The notes under the pieces: generated by a model | Databases searched by the model: none | What the model was told of the DNA's origin: nothing | What the model saw: only the letters and a program-made list of their open reading frames with translations | In this document: positions 15,955 through 26,902 of the stretch, piece by piece | How the letters are laid out: each line of letters begins with the position of its first letter | Position numbering within the stretch: the stretch's first letter is position 1 | DNA from: UBA2357 sp041916775 | Lineage (GTDB): Bacteria; Pseudomonadota; Gammaproteobacteria; Burkholderiales; Rhodocyclaceae | Direction: 5' to 3' | Assembly (NCBI GenBank): GCA_041916775.1 | Contig: JAYRYZ010000023.1 | Location: forward strand, 1-64,000 | DNA length: 64,000 bases | Program-made: the position numbers and the translations under genes

Positions 15955-16103
15955 GAAGGATTTCTTCCGGAACCGGGACGCATCCTACCACTGCGCCCGT
16001 CCGCATGCGCGGCGGACACAAGCTGCGACATGCTTGTTATGATGCGCGCGGCGCGACACCCGACCTCCGCCGCCATGTCGGCTGAACACAACTGGAACGA
16101 CTC

Positions 16104-16643
16104 ATGACCCTTTATGCACTGGGCGAAGCAAAACCCCGGTTCGGCACCGGTTGCTGGATCGCCGACAACGCCACGATCATCGGCAAGGTGCATGCCGGTA
16201 ACAATGTCAGCATCTGGTACAACGTCGTGATCCGTGGCGACAATGAGCCGACCATCATCGGCGATGGCAGCAACATCCAGGATGGTGCCGTCCTGCACAA
16301 CGACGAGGGCATCGGCCTAACCATCGGCGCGAACGTCACGGTGGGGCACAAGGCCATGCTGCACGGTTGCACCGTAGGGGACGGCAGCCTCATCGGCATC
16401 AACGCGGTCGTACTCAACAACGCGGTGATCGGCGAAGGCTGCATCGTCGGCGCCAACGCCCTCATTCCGGAAGGCAAGGTCATTCCCGACCATTCGCTGG
16501 TGGTCGGCTCGCCCGCTCGCATCATCCGCACGCTGGACGAGGCGGCACGCCAGCGCCTGCTAGGCAATGCACGTCACTACGTGGAAAATGCCCGCCGCTA
16601 CGAGCGTGAGTTGCGCGAGATCGGGGCCGACGGCAGCGCCTGA
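16104..16643 (+). CDS. Gamma-class carbonic anhydrase-like protein
   Basis: Predicted 179 residues forming a left-handed beta-helix of hexapeptide repeats, with the metal-site histidines expected in DNEPTIIGDG and VGHKAMLHGC (about residues 79-88), and a C-terminal helix starting HSLVVGSPARIIRTLDE. It belongs to the gamma-carbonic anhydrase/YrdA-CaiE family; activity varies between members. Cytosolic, probably trimeric. It is transcribed alone, divergent from rlmJ. Confidence 0.88.
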   Translation: MTLYALGEAKPRFGTGCWIADNATIIGKVHAGNNVSIWYNVVIRGDNEPTIIGDGSNIQDGAVLHNDEGIGLTIGANVTVGHKAMLHGCTVGDGSLIGINAVVLNNAVIGEGCIVGANALIPEGKVIPDHSLVVGSPARIIRTLDEAARQRLLGNARHYVENARRYERELREIGADGSA

Positions 16644-16739
16644 CCGTCGAATTTACACGGCCTTACAGCGCACGCTGACCCGGCGCCACGCGCACTGCGC
16701 TAGACTTCGCGGCACTTTCGACAGGAGAGGAAAATCCGC

Positions 16740-17477
16740 ATGAAACGACAGTTGCACGGTCTCCTCCGCGCCGTTCCGATCATTCTTGCCTTTACGCTGC
16801 CTGCCGCCGCCATGGCTCAATCCAGCCCGTCGCACCCCACCGTCGATCTCGCTGCAGAGGCCAGCCGCCGCGCGCCCAACGACATGGCGATCGCCACCGC
16901 CTTCATCGAGGCCAGCGGCCCCGATGCGGCCACCGTATCCGCATCGGTCAACGGCACAGTCGCCAGGGCGCTCGAGCTTGCACGCAGCTTTCCGACGGTG
17001 TCGACGCGCAGCGGCAATGTGAGCACCTACCCCGTCTACACCCAACCGACGGCGCCGACCGTGCGCGGCCAGAGTGGTGTCGGCATCGAATCCTGGCGCA
17101 TGCGCGCAGAGATACGGTTGGAAAGTCGCGATCTTGCCGCAATCTCCGATTTGCTCGGCAAGCTGCAGGGCACAATGGCCGTCGGCAGCCTCAACATGCA
17201 GCCGTCGCCTGAGACGCGTACTGCAGTGGCCGACCAGGCGGCGACCGACGCCATCCAGGCCTTTCAGGCACGCGCCAAGTCGGTCGCCACCACGCTGGGT
17301 AGGAACTACCGCATACGCCACCTCGCTATCAGCCACGAGGGCGGCCATGTCCCGGTGCAACCGATGATGCGCGCGATGGCGATGAGCGCCGACGCAGCGG
17401 CCCCCATGCCCATCGAAGGCGGGGACTCGGAGGTCACCGTAACCGTTTCGGGCACCATTGAACTGCTTGACCAGTGA
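16740..17477 (+). CDS. SIMPL (DUF541) domain periplasmic protein
   Basis: Predicted 245 residues with a clear signal peptide (1-27, cleavage after AMA-Q). The mature part has the SIMPL domain pattern: a strand with VSASVNGTVARALELAR, a central GIESWRMRAEIRLES block and a C-terminal VTVTVSGTIELL strand. Such proteins are periplasmic or outer-membrane associated and of unclear function. The stop overlaps the GTG start of the MliC-like gene, so the two are coupled. Confidence 0.85.
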   Translation: MKRQLHGLLRAVPIILAFTLPAAAMAQSSPSHPTVDLAAEASRRAPNDMAIATAFIEASGPDAATVSASVNGTVARALELARSFPTVSTRSGNVSTYPVYTQPTAPTVRGQSGVGIESWRMRAEIRLESRDLAAISDLLGKLQGTMAVGSLNMQPSPETRTAVADQAATDAIQAFQARAKSVATTLGRNYRIRHLAISHEGGHVPVQPMMRAMAMSADAAAPMPIEGGDSEVTVTVSGTIELLDQ

Positions 17478-17842
17478 AAGACGCCTTCCTGATGCACACC
17501 TCGAAAACTGCTGCCCCCCGCCTGTCGCCCCGAATCCTGAGTGCCGGGCTTGCCATGCTTGCGACTGCTCTCGCAACCGGCACCGCCTACACCCGCGACG
17601 GCACCGCGGAAGTCGCCTTCGTCTGTGAGAGCGGCACCCGCTTCTCGGTCCAGTTCCACAACGATCACGTTCGACTGCGCAATGGCGCCGGCGTGTTCTC
17701 GCTGGGGTTGGAATCCGCACGCACGGGTACCCGTTACACCGATGGCAACAATGTGTTCTGGACCGACGGCGAGACCGCCCGCCTGGAGAGCCCCGGTATC
17801 GAGCAGGGATACCGCTGCGTACCGGAAGGCCAGGACGCTTGA
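17474..17842 (+). CDS. MliC-like lysozyme inhibitor domain protein
   Basis: Predicted 122 residues from GTG at 17474 (GTGA overlap with the previous stop); an ATG at 17492 is the alternative. A hydrophobic export signal (about 22-42) precedes a C-type lysozyme inhibitor-like domain: AFVCESGTRFSVQF, a central G-rich loop, NNVFWTDGETARLE and a terminal YRC, with two Cys placed to form the fold's disulfide. Members bind the lysozyme active-site cleft through Ser and Lys in a strand. Unlike E. coli MliC, no lipobox is visible, so the protein is probably soluble in the periplasm. The stop overlaps the dtd start. Confidence 0.75.
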   Translation: MKDAFLMHTSKTAAPRLSPRILSAGLAMLATALATGTAYTRDGTAEVAFVCESGTRFSVQFHNDHVRLRNGAGVFSLGLESARTGTRYTDGNNVFWTDGETARLESPGIEQGYRCVPEGQDA

Positions 17843-18276
17843 TCGCACTCATTCAGCGTGTCAGCGGCGCGCAGGTCACGGTTGACGGCGAACGTATCGC
17901 CTGCATCGGCACCGGACTGCTCGCCCTGATCGGGGTGCAGCCCGGCGACGACGTCGGGCGCGCCGAGAGGCTGGTCGAGCGCATCCTCGGCTACCGCGTC
18001 TTCTCCGACGCGGACGGGAGGATGAACCTGAGCCTGCGAGACACCCATGGCGGCCTGTTGCTTGTACCGCAGTTCACGCTCGCCGCCGACACGCGCAAGG
18101 GCACACGCGCCGGCTTCTCGACCGCTGCCGCCCCTGAACTCGCGGTACGTCTCTTCGACGTGTGCGTGGCGCGCGCGAGGGCGCAGCACACACTGGTCGA
18201 GACCGGGCGCTTCGGTGCAGACATGTCGGTCGCGCTGGTGAATGAGGGGCCGGTGACGTTCTGGCTGGACGCCTGA
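17839..18276 (+). CDS. dtd: D-aminoacyl-tRNA deacylase
   Basis: Predicted 145 residues from a TTG start at 17839 that overlaps the upstream stop (TTGA). It removes D-amino acids mis-charged on tRNAs. Family signatures are the N-terminal ALIQRVSGAQVTVDGE, PQFTLAADTRKG (usual SQFTL, here Pro for Ser) and the cross-subunit Gly-cisPro motif in NEGPVTFWLD. The length equals E. coli Dtd (145). It is a cytosolic dimer. The genetic coupling to two envelope genes has no obvious functional logic. Confidence 0.92.
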   Translation: MIALIQRVSGAQVTVDGERIACIGTGLLALIGVQPGDDVGRAERLVERILGYRVFSDADGRMNLSLRDTHGGLLLVPQFTLAADTRKGTRAGFSTAAAPELAVRLFDVCVARARAQHTLVETGRFGADMSVALVNEGPVTFWLDA

Positions 18277-18302
18277 GCAGGATTTGACTATCTTTCGACT
18301 GC

Positions 18303-18863
18303 ATGAACCGCAGCGAAACCTCGGCCCTCTTCCCGACGACTTCGGCGCTCGCCGCTAACGTCATTCTGGTCTGCGGCCTGCTGTTGCTCGCAGGCTGTGG
18401 CAGCACCCCCAAGTCCCCGTCGCCCGGCAAGACCGAGGCAACTGCACCCGCGGCGGACTACTTCAAGCTCGAGCATGAACGGCAATCGCAGGAAATGGTG
18501 CTTTTCGCGCTCGGGCTTCTGGACACGGGCTACCAGTTCGGCGGCCGCAACCCTGAGGCCGGATTGGATTGCAGCGGCATGGTGAGCTACATCGTCGAGC
18601 AGATCAGCGGACGCAGACTGCCCCACAATGCCGCACGGATCGCCGGGATGACCCGCCCGATCAAGGCCTCGGAATTGCGCCCAGGGGATCTGGTGTTCTT
18701 CAACACCATGCGCAGACCCCATTCGCACATGGGCATCTACATGGGCGACGGTCGCTTCATCCATGCTCCATCGAGCCGCGGCAAGGTGCGCATAGAGCGA
18801 CTCGACAACAGCTACTTCCGCCCCAGACTGGACGGCGCGCGCACGCTCATCGTATCCCGCTGA
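18303..18863 (+). CDS. NlpC/P60-family lipoprotein peptidase
   Basis: Predicted 186-residue lipoprotein. The signal segment ends in the lipobox LLAGC (Cys at about residue 32), followed by a Ser/Pro-rich linker and a C40 cysteine peptidase domain. The catalytic Cys is in LDCSGMV, and His residues lie in PHSHMGIYMGDGRFIHAPS. It probably cleaves peptidoglycan cross-bridge peptides from the outer membrane. The domain is compact, with no SH3 domain visible. It follows dtd by 26 bp. Confidence 0.9.
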   Translation: MNRSETSALFPTTSALAANVILVCGLLLLAGCGSTPKSPSPGKTEATAPAADYFKLEHERQSQEMVLFALGLLDTGYQFGGRNPEAGLDCSGMVSYIVEQISGRRLPHNAARIAGMTRPIKASELRPGDLVFFNTMRRPHSHMGIYMGDGRFIHAPSSRGKVRIERLDNSYFRPRLDGARTLIVSR

Positions 18864-18880
18864 GCCCGGGCAGGGTTCGC

Positions 18881-19168
18881 TCAGCGCTTGTCGGGGGTGT
18901 GAACGAACACTTCCTCCGGCCGGGTCAGCCCGAGCTCGAAGCGGGCGCGCTCTTCGATCGCCTCGTTGCCCGACTTGAGATCGCGCACCTCGGCATCCAG
19001 ACCGGCATTGCGCTGCTCGAGCCGTTGGTTGGCCTGACGCTGCGACTGCAGTTGCCTGTCCATGTCCCACACCCGCAGCCAGCCGCCCTTGCCCAGCCAG
19101 AGCGGGTATTGCAGCGCGAGCGCGAGAAGGGCAAGGATGATTACAGGCCAGCGCATGCGTGAGCGCAT
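18881..19168 (-). CDS. ftsB: Cell division protein FtsB
   Basis: Predicted 95 residues from the ATG at 19168; the ATG at 19156 (91 residues) fits the family's usual start equally well. A single membrane helix (about 7-22) precedes a coiled-coil region rich in Gln and Arg (about 34-70) and the conserved ERARFELGLTRPEEVF end. FtsB bridges FtsL and FtsQ in the divisome. It is the last gene of the pyrG-kdsA-eno-ftsB arrangement, common in proteobacteria. Confidence 0.9.
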   Translation of the reverse strand: MRSRMRWPVIILALLALALQYPLWLGKGGWLRVWDMDRQLQSQRQANQRLEQRNAGLDAEVRDLKSGNEAIEERARFELGLTRPEEVFVHTPDKR

Positions 19169-19278
19169 CCGACTCTATGACATGAAACGGCCGGCGCGCA
19201 CGCCAGCCGGGACTCGACCGCCAGTACATGCCCGGCAAGGCACGCACCAGCGGCAGAAGGGTCGCGCTGTTTGCGGAA

Positions 19279-20568
19279 TCAGCGCACGCGCAGGTTGTAG
19301 AACGCGCTGCGCCCCGGATAGCGCGCGGTATCGCCGAGATCTTCCTCGATGCGCAGCAACTGGTTGTACTTGGAAATGCGGTCGGAGCGGGACAGCGAGC
19401 CCGTCTTGATCTGCATCGCACGCAGACCCACCGCGATGTCGGCGATGGTCGAATCGTCGGTCTCGCCGGAACGATGCGAGATCACCGCCGTGTAGCCCGC
19501 GAGCTTGGCCATCTCCACCGCCGCAAAGGTCTCGGTGAGGGTGCCGATCTGGTTGATCTTGATCAGGATCGAGTTTGCGATGCCCTGGTCGATGCCCTGC
19601 TGCAGAATCCTGGTGTTGGTGACGAAGAGATCGTCACCGACCAGTTGCACCTTATTGCCGAGGCGCTCGGTGAGATGCTTCCAGCCCGCCCAGTCACCTT
19701 CCGCCATCGCGTCCTCGATCGAGACGATCGGGAATTTGTCGGCCAGGGTCGCAAGGTAGTCGGTGAAGCCCTCCGCAGTCAGCGACAGGCCTTCACCCTT
19801 GAGCTCGTAGCGGCCGTCACGGTAGAACTCGGACGCAGCGCAGTCGAGTGCCAGCAGCACGTCGCGGCCCGGCTCGTAGCCGGCTGCCGAGATCGCCTCC
19901 TGGATCAGGTTCAGCGCTTCCTCGGTGCCGGAGACGTTGGGCGCGAAACCACCCTCGTCACCCACGGTGGTGGGATAGCCCTTGCCATCGACGATCTTCT
20001 TGAGGCGATGGAAGATCTCGGCGCCGCAGCGCAGCGCCTCGCGGAAGCTGCCCATCGACACCGGCATGATCATGCATTCCTGGATGTCCAGGCTGTTGTT
20101 CGCGTGCTCGCCGCCGTTGATGACGTTCATCATCGGCACCGGCATCACCATCGGGCTGGAGCCGCCGAAGTAGCGGTAAAGCGGCAGGCCGGCCTCTTCA
20201 GCGGCAGCCTTCGCGACGGCCATCGACACCGCCAGCATCGCGTTCGCGCCCAGACGCGACTTGTTCTCGGTGCCGTCGAGCTCGATCAGGGTGTGGTCGA
20301 TGAAGCTCTGCTCTTCGGCGTCAAGGCCAATGATGGCCTCGGAGATCTCGGTGTTGACGTTCTGCACGGCCTGCAGCACGCCCTTGCCGAGATAGCGGCC
20401 GGCATCGCCGTCGCGCAGTTCGATCGCCTCACGCGAACCGGTGGATGCCCCCGACGGGACTGCCGCCCGGCCCATCACGCCGGATTCGAGCAGGACATCG
20501 GCCTCGACCGTGGGGTTACCACGCGAATCGAGAATCTCGCGGGCGATGACATCAACGATTGCACTCAT
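19279..20568 (-). CDS. eno: Enolase
   Basis: Predicted 429 residues. Converts 2-phosphoglycerate to phosphoenolpyruvate. N-terminal REILDSRGNPTVEADV, Mg-binding acidic residues in LALDCAASEF, SIEDAMAEGDW and LVGDDLFVTN, the catalytic Lys in SILIKINQIGT and the SHRSGETDDSTIADIAVG signature are all present. Enolase also binds the RNase E scaffold in some proteobacteria. It lies between kdsA and ftsB on the minus strand. Confidence 0.97.
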   Translation of the reverse strand: MSAIVDVIAREILDSRGNPTVEADVLLESGVMGRAAVPSGASTGSREAIELRDGDAGRYLGKGVLQAVQNVNTEISEAIIGLDAEEQSFIDHTLIELDGTENKSRLGANAMLAVSMAVAKAAAEEAGLPLYRYFGGSSPMVMPVPMMNVINGGEHANNSLDIQECMIMPVSMGSFREALRCGAEIFHRLKKIVDGKGYPTTVGDEGGFAPNVSGTEEALNLIQEAISAAGYEPGRDVLLALDCAASEFYRDGRYELKGEGLSLTAEGFTDYLATLADKFPIVSIEDAMAEGDWAGWKHLTERLGNKVQLVGDDLFVTNTRILQQGIDQGIANSILIKINQIGTLTETFAAVEMAKLAGYTAVISHRSGETDDSTIADIAVGLRAMQIKTGSLSRSDRISKYNQLLRIEEDLGDTARYPGRSAFYNLRVR

Positions 20569-20649
20569 GCTTGTTCCTGTAGCAGTTTCAAAGGGTGATT
20601 CCTAAAACTCTCGGGCGCACGGCCGATGCTGGCAGCAAGCCGGCGCCGC

Positions 20650-21486
20650 TCACGCGGTCTCGAGAAAGCCCTGTGCCTTCACCAGGCGATCGATATCGCG
20701 CAGGGTCTCGAGCAGCGCCTTCATCTTTCCGAGCGGCCACGCGTTCGGGCCATCGGACAAGGCCTTTGCCGGGTCGGGATGGGTCTCCATGAAGAGCCCG
20801 GCCACCCCCACCGCCACCGCTGCACGCGCCAGCACCGGCACGAACTCGCGCTGACCGCCCGAGGATGTGCCCTGTCCGCCCGGCAGCTGCACCGAGTGGG
20901 TCGCATCGAACACGACCGGGCAACCGGTTTCGCGCATGATCGCAAGGCTACGCATGTCGGACACGAGGTTGTTGTAGCCGAACGAGACGCCGCGCTCGCA
21001 CACCATGATGCGGTCCGCGCCGCCAGCCGCTTCGCGCGCCTTGTCGACCACCTGCTTCATGTCGCCGGGTGCCAGGAACTGGCCCTTCTTGATGTTCACC
21101 GGCTTGCCGCAGGCAGCTACGGCATGGATGAAATCGGTCTGGCGACACAGGAAGGCCGGCGTCTGCAGCACGTCCACCGCCGCCGCGACCGCCGGCACCT
21201 CTTCGATCGCATGTACGTCGGTGAGCACCGGCACGCCGAGCGTCTTCCTCACGTCGGCGAGGATCTCCAGGCCCTTGTCCATGCCGAGACCACGGAAGGA
21301 CTTGCCCGAGCTGCGGTTGGCCTTGTCGTAGGACGACTTGTAGATGAAGGGAATGCCCAGCTCGGCACAGATCTCCTTCAGCTGGCCGGCGGTCTCGAAC
21401 GCGAGCTCGCGCGACTCGATGACGCACGGGCCGGCGATCAGGAAGAAAGGCCGGTCGAGACCGACTTCGAAATCACAGAGCTTCAT
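20650..21486 (-). CDS. kdsA: 3-deoxy-D-manno-octulosonate 8-phosphate synthase
   Basis: Predicted 278 residues. It condenses phosphoenolpyruvate with arabinose 5-phosphate to KDO 8-phosphate for lipopolysaccharide inner core. TIM-barrel landmarks: FFLIAGPCVIES, FIYKSSYDKANRSS, VLTDVH, KKGQFLAP and VVFDATHSVQLPG. The presence of Cys in AGPCVIES and the motif at the end of the barrel would decide the metal-dependent or -independent class; I did not resolve this. It sits 57 bp downstream of pyrG. Confidence 0.96.
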   Translation of the reverse strand: MKLCDFEVGLDRPFFLIAGPCVIESRELAFETAGQLKEICAELGIPFIYKSSYDKANRSSGKSFRGLGMDKGLEILADVRKTLGVPVLTDVHAIEEVPAVAAAVDVLQTPAFLCRQTDFIHAVAACGKPVNIKKGQFLAPGDMKQVVDKAREAAGGADRIMVCERGVSFGYNNLVSDMRSLAIMRETGCPVVFDATHSVQLPGGQGTSSGGQREFVPVLARAAVAVGVAGLFMETHPDPAKALSDGPNAWPLGKMKALLETLRDIDRLVKAQGFLETA

Positions 21487-21543
21487 GGGAGCACTCCTTA
21501 CGTTCTGGCGCCGGACGACACCTACCGTCGGCAGCCGAATTGT

Positions 21544-23178
21544 TCAGGCCTCGCGTTGGCCGCGGTGTGCCAACGCTGCACGGACATACGCCGAGAAGAG
21601 CGGATGCCCCTTGCGCGGATTGGAGGTGAACTCGGGGTGGAACTGACAGCCCACGAACCAGGGGTGATCCGGTAGCTCGACCATCTCGCACAGGTCGGTG
21701 ACCGGGGCCCGGCCGGATACGCGCAGGCCCTTGTCCTCGAGCTTCGAGAGCAGCGTGTTGTTCACTTCGTAACGATGGCGGTGGCGCTCGGTGATTTCGG
21801 GCGCGCCGTAGATCGAACGCGCGAGTGAGCCCTCGGCAAGGTGGCAGACCTGCGCGCCGAGCCGCATCGTGCCGCCCAGATCGGACTCGGCGCTGCGCGT
21901 CTCGCGCTTGCCGCTGCGGTCCTGCCACTCGGTGATGAGGCCGATCACCGGGTAGGCGGTGTCATGATCGAACTCGGTCGAATGTGCGCCTGCGAGCCCG
22001 GCCACGTTGCGCGCGAACTCGACCACCGCGAGCTGCATGCCGAGACAGATGCCGAGGTAGGGCACGCGCTGCTCACGTGCGAAGCGAATCGCTGCGATCT
22101 TGCCTTCCGTGCCGCGGCGGCCGAAGCCCCCCGGCACCAGGATCGCGTCCATGCCCTGCAGCTTGGCCGTGCCTTCCTGCTCGATGTCTTCCGAGTCGAT
22201 GAAGTGAATGTTGACCTTGCTGCGGGTGTGCAGACCCGCATGGGTCACCGCCTCGATCAGCGACTTGTAGGACTCGGTGAGGTCGACGTATTTGCCTACA
22301 AAGGCCACGTCGACTTCCGCCTCCGGGTGTTCGAGCGCATCGATGAGCTTCTCCCACACACCCAGGTCGGCTGCGCGGGCGAGGATACCGAGCTTGTGGC
22401 AGACGATCTCGTCCAACATCTGGTCATGCAGCATGCCGGGGATTTTGTAGATCGAGTCCGCATCCAGGCACTCGATCACCGCCTCGGGCATCACGTTGCA
22501 GAAGAGCGCGATCTTGCGCCGCTCGTCGGCCGGAATGGATCGATCCGCGCGACACAGCAGGATGTCGGGCTGGATGCCGATCTCACGCAATTCCTTCACC
22601 GAATGCTGCGTTGGCTTGGTCTTGAGTTCACCCGCAGTGGGGATGTAGGGCAACAGCGTCAGGTGGATGAAGCAGGTGTGGCCCTTGCCCTCCTCGATGC
22701 CCATCTGGCGGATGGCTTCGAGGAACGGCAGCGACTCGATGTCGCCCACGGTGCCGCCAACCTCGACGATCGCGACATCGGCACCTTCCGCGCCACGCTT
22801 GAGGTATTGCTTGATCTCGTCGGTGATGTGCGGGATGACCTGCACGGTCTTGCCGAGGTATTCGCCCCGGCGTTCCTTCTTGATCACCGACTCGTAGATC
22901 TGGCCAGTGGTGAAGTTGTTGCGGCGGCTCATCTTGGCGCTGGTGAAGCGCTCGTAGTGACCCAGATCGAGGTCCGTCTCGGCGCCATCCTCGGTGACGA
23001 ACACCTCGCCGTGCTGGAACGGGCTCATCGTGCCCGGATCGACGTTGATGTAGGGATCGAGCTTGAGGTGGGTGACGCGGATGCCGCGGGATTCCAGGAT
23101 GGCCCCGAGCGAGGCCGCTGCGATGCCCTTCCCGAGGGAAGAAACGACACCGCCGGTAACGAAGACGTATTTGGTCAT
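21544..23178 (-). CDS. pyrG: CTP synthase
   Basis: Predicted 544 residues from the ATG at 23178 that opens MTKYVFVTGGVVSSLGKG. The N-terminal amidoligase domain (to about 265) makes CTP from UTP with ATP. The C-terminal class I glutamine amidotransferase domain has the nucleophile Cys in GICLGMQ and the His/Glu pair in the terminal FHPEF. The length matches E. coli PyrG (545). First gene of the pyrG-kdsA-eno-ftsB set. Confidence 0.97.
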   Translation of the reverse strand: MTKYVFVTGGVVSSLGKGIAAASLGAILESRGIRVTHLKLDPYINVDPGTMSPFQHGEVFVTEDGAETDLDLGHYERFTSAKMSRRNNFTTGQIYESVIKKERRGEYLGKTVQVIPHITDEIKQYLKRGAEGADVAIVEVGGTVGDIESLPFLEAIRQMGIEEGKGHTCFIHLTLLPYIPTAGELKTKPTQHSVKELREIGIQPDILLCRADRSIPADERRKIALFCNVMPEAVIECLDADSIYKIPGMLHDQMLDEIVCHKLGILARAADLGVWEKLIDALEHPEAEVDVAFVGKYVDLTESYKSLIEAVTHAGLHTRSKVNIHFIDSEDIEQEGTAKLQGMDAILVPGGFGRRGTEGKIAAIRFAREQRVPYLGICLGMQLAVVEFARNVAGLAGAHSTEFDHDTAYPVIGLITEWQDRSGKRETRSAESDLGGTMRLGAQVCHLAEGSLARSIYGAPEITERHRHRYEVNNTLLSKLEDKGLRVSGRAPVTDLCEMVELPDHPWFVGCQFHPEFTSNPRKGHPLFSAYVRAALAHRGQREA

Positions 23179-23278
23179 GAGAGTGCGACTGCGGGAAAGC
23201 GCGATGATAACCGAAACCCCCCCGCTTCCGGAAGCGCAAGCCCCATGACCGATGTGCAGTCCGAACCGAGCACGGACG

Positions 23279-23304
23279 AAAAAAACGGGGCGCATGCCCC
23301 GTTT
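23279..23304 (-). terminator. Rho-independent terminator after pnp
   Basis: On the minus strand a 9-bp perfect stem (arms at 23296-23304 and 23283-23291, GC-rich core) with a GCAT loop is followed by seven T residues (A-run at 23279-23285 on the plus strand). It lies 23 bp past the pnp stop and separates pnp from pyrG. Confidence 0.85.
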
Positions 23305-23326
23305 CTCATCTACCTGGAATGCGCGG

Positions 23327-25429
<2,103 letters not shown>

Positions 25430-25489
25430 GGTGAATTCCTTTCGATAGATGAGCGCGGCAGACTACAACCGCGGTGTTGCACAACAGGC

Positions 25490-25535
25490 AGACAAAGACA
25501 AAGCCGGTACGGCCCCTGAGGATCCGTACCGGCTT
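25490..25535 (-). terminator. Terminator between rpsO and pnp
   Basis: A perfect 12-bp stem (25501-25512 with 25524-25535) around an 11-nt loop, followed on the minus strand by a T-rich tail (TTTGTCTTTGT). It should end most rpsO transcripts, with partial read-through into pnp as in other proteobacteria. Confidence 0.8.
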
Positions 25536-25626
25536 GGCTGGCTCATGGAGCCGTGATTCCAGGATCTGCCCGACTCGACACGGCCGGCAAACGAGAATCT
25601 CGAATGACTTGCCGCTGGTGTTGCAA

Positions 25627-25896
25627 TTACTTGCGCAGACCGAGGCGCTCGATCAGCTTGCGGTAGCTGTCGGCGTTGGTGCCTTTCAGGTAATCGAGCA
25701 GCTTGCGACGCTGGCTGACCATTTTCAGCAGACCACGGCGCGAGTGATGATCCTTCGCATTGGCCTTGAAGTGGCCGGTCAGGCCGTTGATGCGGGCGGT
25801 CAGCAGCGCGACCTGGACTTCCGGCGAGCCGGTGTCACCCTGGGCACGCTGGTAATCGGAAACGATCTGCGATTTGGTTGCGGTATCGAGAGCCAT
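25627..25896 (-). CDS. rpsO: 30S ribosomal protein S15
   Basis: Predicted 89 residues, the normal S15 length, starting at the ATG at 25896. Conserved segments DTGSPEVQVALLTARINGLTGHF, KDHHSRRGLLKMVSQRRKLLDYL and YRKLIERLGLRK are present. It is a primary 16S rRNA binding protein. In E. coli S15 represses its own translation; the 5' leader here is short. Confidence 0.98.
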   Translation of the reverse strand: MALDTATKSQIVSDYQRAQGDTGSPEVQVALLTARINGLTGHFKANAKDHHSRRGLLKMVSQRRKLLDYLKGTNADSYRKLIERLGLRK

Positions 25897-25938
25897 GAGG
25901 TTATTTACTCTTTTCGTTCTGCTAATCTGAAGCGCGTG

Positions 25939-25968
25939 ATTATAACGAACGCGCTGCGAAAAACTCAA
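25939..25968 (-). promoter_or_regulatory. Sigma-70 promoter of rpsO
   Basis: On the minus strand TTGAGT (25963-25968), an 18-bp spacer and TATAAT (25939-25944). The start site would be near 25932, giving a leader of about 36 nt. Confidence 0.65.
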
Positions 25969-25991
25969 TCACTTCCGGACAATTCAAGCGA

Positions 25992-26894
25992 TTAGCCGGT
26001 TGCGACGAGGCGTTTGGGCGACACACACCCATCTGGCCGGCATTCGCCCAAGCCGATGAAGCGCGCCTCCCCATACAGGCGGACGAGGCCGGCCGGGACC
26101 TCTGCGACCGCATCGAGCGAGCGCCCCTGCAATATCGCGGCGGTCTGCCCGGCGTCGAGCTCCAGTGCCGGAAAACCTGCCACGAGCGCATCTGGCCCGA
26201 GCAGGAAGGCGTCGCGCGCATCGGGCGCCGTGGCCTGGAGTTCCGCCAGCGTCACCGCCCGCGCGATGCCGAACGGCCCGATCGCAGTACGGCGCAATCC
26301 GACGAGGTGAGCACCACAGCCGAGCCGCGCGCCGATGTCCATCGCCAGGGTACGGATGTAGGTGCCCTTGCTGCAATGCACACGTATCGCGAACACATCC
26401 CCAGACAGCGGCGCGATCAGCTCGAGCGCGTGGATCGTGACCCGGCGCGGCGCGCGCTCCACCTCCAGCCCCGCGCGCGCATACTCATACAGCGGACGTC
26501 CGGCGAGTTTGAGCGCGGAGTACATCGGCGGAATCTGCTCGATCTCGCCGACGAAGCCGCGCAACACCGTGTCGATATCGTCCGCAGCGACGCTGACCGC
26601 GCGGCGCTCGATGACCTCGCCTTCGACATCGCCGGTGCTCGTCACTGCGCCGAGCCGCACCTGCGCCTCATACACCTTGTCGGCGTCCAGCAACATCTGC
26701 GAGAACTTGGTGGCCTCGCCGAAGGTGAGCGGCAGCAAGCCGGTCGCCATCGGATCGAGCGTACCGGTATGTCCGGCCTTCTCGGCGTTCAGGAGCCGCT
26801 TCGCCGCCTGCAATGCGTGGTTGGAGCTCATGCCGTGCGGCTTGTCGAGCAGCAACACGCCGTCGATGCGACGCCGCGCGATCTTCACCTTCAT
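25992..26894 (-). CDS. truB: tRNA pseudouridine(55) synthase TruB
   Basis: Predicted 300 residues. It makes pseudouridine 55 in the tRNA T-loop. The catalytic Asp is in GHTGTLDPMATGLLPL, and the N-terminus has GVLLLDKPHGMSSN. The start at 26894 (MKVKIARRR) is preferred over an upstream TTG that overlaps the rbfA stop with no room for a ribosome-binding site. It is 8 bp from rbfA. Confidence 0.95.
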   Translation of the reverse strand: MKVKIARRRIDGVLLLDKPHGMSSNHALQAAKRLLNAEKAGHTGTLDPMATGLLPLTFGEATKFSQMLLDADKVYEAQVRLGAVTSTGDVEGEVIERRAVSVAADDIDTVLRGFVGEIEQIPPMYSALKLAGRPLYEYARAGLEVERAPRRVTIHALELIAPLSGDVFAIRVHCSKGTYIRTLAMDIGARLGCGAHLVGLRRTAIGPFGIARAVTLAELQATAPDARDAFLLGPDALVAGFPALELDAGQTAAILQGRSLDAVAEVPAGLVRLYGEARFIGLGECRPDGCVSPKRLVATG

Positions 26895-26902
26895 CCGGCT
26901 GT

